In this document: one piece after another, positions 5,037 through 5,148 of the stretch
Layout: every line of letters begins with the position of its first letter
How positions within the stretch are numbered: the first letter of the stretch is position 1
Assembly: GCA_021647445.1 (NCBI GenBank)
Contig: JAKIUS010000157.1
Location: 1-5,148 of the forward strand
Reading direction: 5' to 3'
Length of the DNA stretch: 5,148 nucleotides
DNA from: Geopsychrobacter sp.
GTDB lineage: Bacteria; Desulfobacterota; Desulfuromonadia; Desulfuromonadales; Geopsychrobacteraceae
Position numbers and translations under genes: made by a program
Notes under the pieces: model-generated
Database searches by the model: none
What the model was told of the DNA's origin: nothing
The model's input: the letters and a program-made list of their open reading frames with translations, nothing else

Positions 5037-5148
5037 CGAACGGGTTGAATTTGCTTATCATGTCGGAGGGGGAATTTTGGAAAATGTAATATCCAATAAG
5101 GTTGTTGGCACGGCAAATTTGTTCTAACGCGGTCACACGCATGGCACC
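5037..5148. other. Intergenic flank with no supported gene
   Basis: After the second repeat come CGAACGGG, echoing the repeat end, and then unrelated AT-richer sequence. A - strand frame starting near 5142 runs straight into the repeats and has no convincing ribosome-binding site, so it is not called. No RNA gene, promoter or terminator is evident. Confidence 0.5.

Noticed and set aside
4840..5142. 100-codon - strand frame, with a related 70-codon frame at 4718-4930
   Set aside because: Most of both is translation of the same 121-bp repeat (a shared SRRKAQQERSVSG segment), so they reflect the repeat, not a protein gene.
5120..5148. Integron attC-like TTCTAAC near the window end
   Set aside because: It does not fit the RYYYAAC core and no matching GTTRRRY partner or paired arms are visible.

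Overview
The window is a transposon nested inside an insertion sequence, with tandem intergenic repeats on the right. No housekeeping gene is present. Base composition is moderately GC-rich and start sites have clear AAGGAG-type Shine-Dalgarno sequences, so this is a Gram-negative-type bacterial genome. The 121-bp repeats on the right resemble, from memory, intergenic repeats common in Desulfuromonas/Geobacter-like deltaproteobacteria. That assignment is tentative and cannot be tested from this sequence alone.

Outer layer (about 1-1359 and 4483-4777): an IS3-family element on the + strand. Its left inverted repeat is cut by the window edge, and its right end is near 4777. orfA (70-594) encodes a helix-turn-helix/coiled-coil protein. 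orfB (from 591) encodes the DDE integrase and is split. A classical programmed -1 frameshift signal lies near the end of orfA: A_AAA_AAG, a 5-nt spacer, then a stem-loop. It would fuse OrfA to OrfB. Joining base 1359 to base 4483 restores an uninterrupted 346-residue OrfB, so the interruption is one clean insertion.

Inner layer (1360-4478, 3119 bp): a complete, compact, cargo-free transposon. It has imperfect 22-bp terminal inverted repeats beginning TGT and ending ACA, a target duplication of CTGG (4-6 bp depending on where the tip is placed), and short repeated motifs inside each end that look like transposase-binding sites. All its genes are on the - strand, in this order: a zinc-ribbon protein resembling DUF6431 (4286-3780), a DDE transposase of the TniA/TnsB/Mu type (3737-2451), an ExeA/TniB-like AAA+ ATPase (2454-1651, 4-bp overlap), and a 49-residue acidic protein (1629-1480) that is easily missed. 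The operon ends at a strong hairpin (1428-1463). A long hairpin (4325-4367) lies in the leader ahead of the first gene.

Taken together, the inner element has the logic of the Tn7/Tn402/Mu group: a DDE transposase, a partner ATPase that would license the target, and two small accessory proteins. One accessory is a zinc-ribbon protein in a position where a target-selection factor could act. The right flank (4785-5036) holds two near-identical 121-bp repeats with internal dyad symmetry. The last 112 bases contain no gene I can support.
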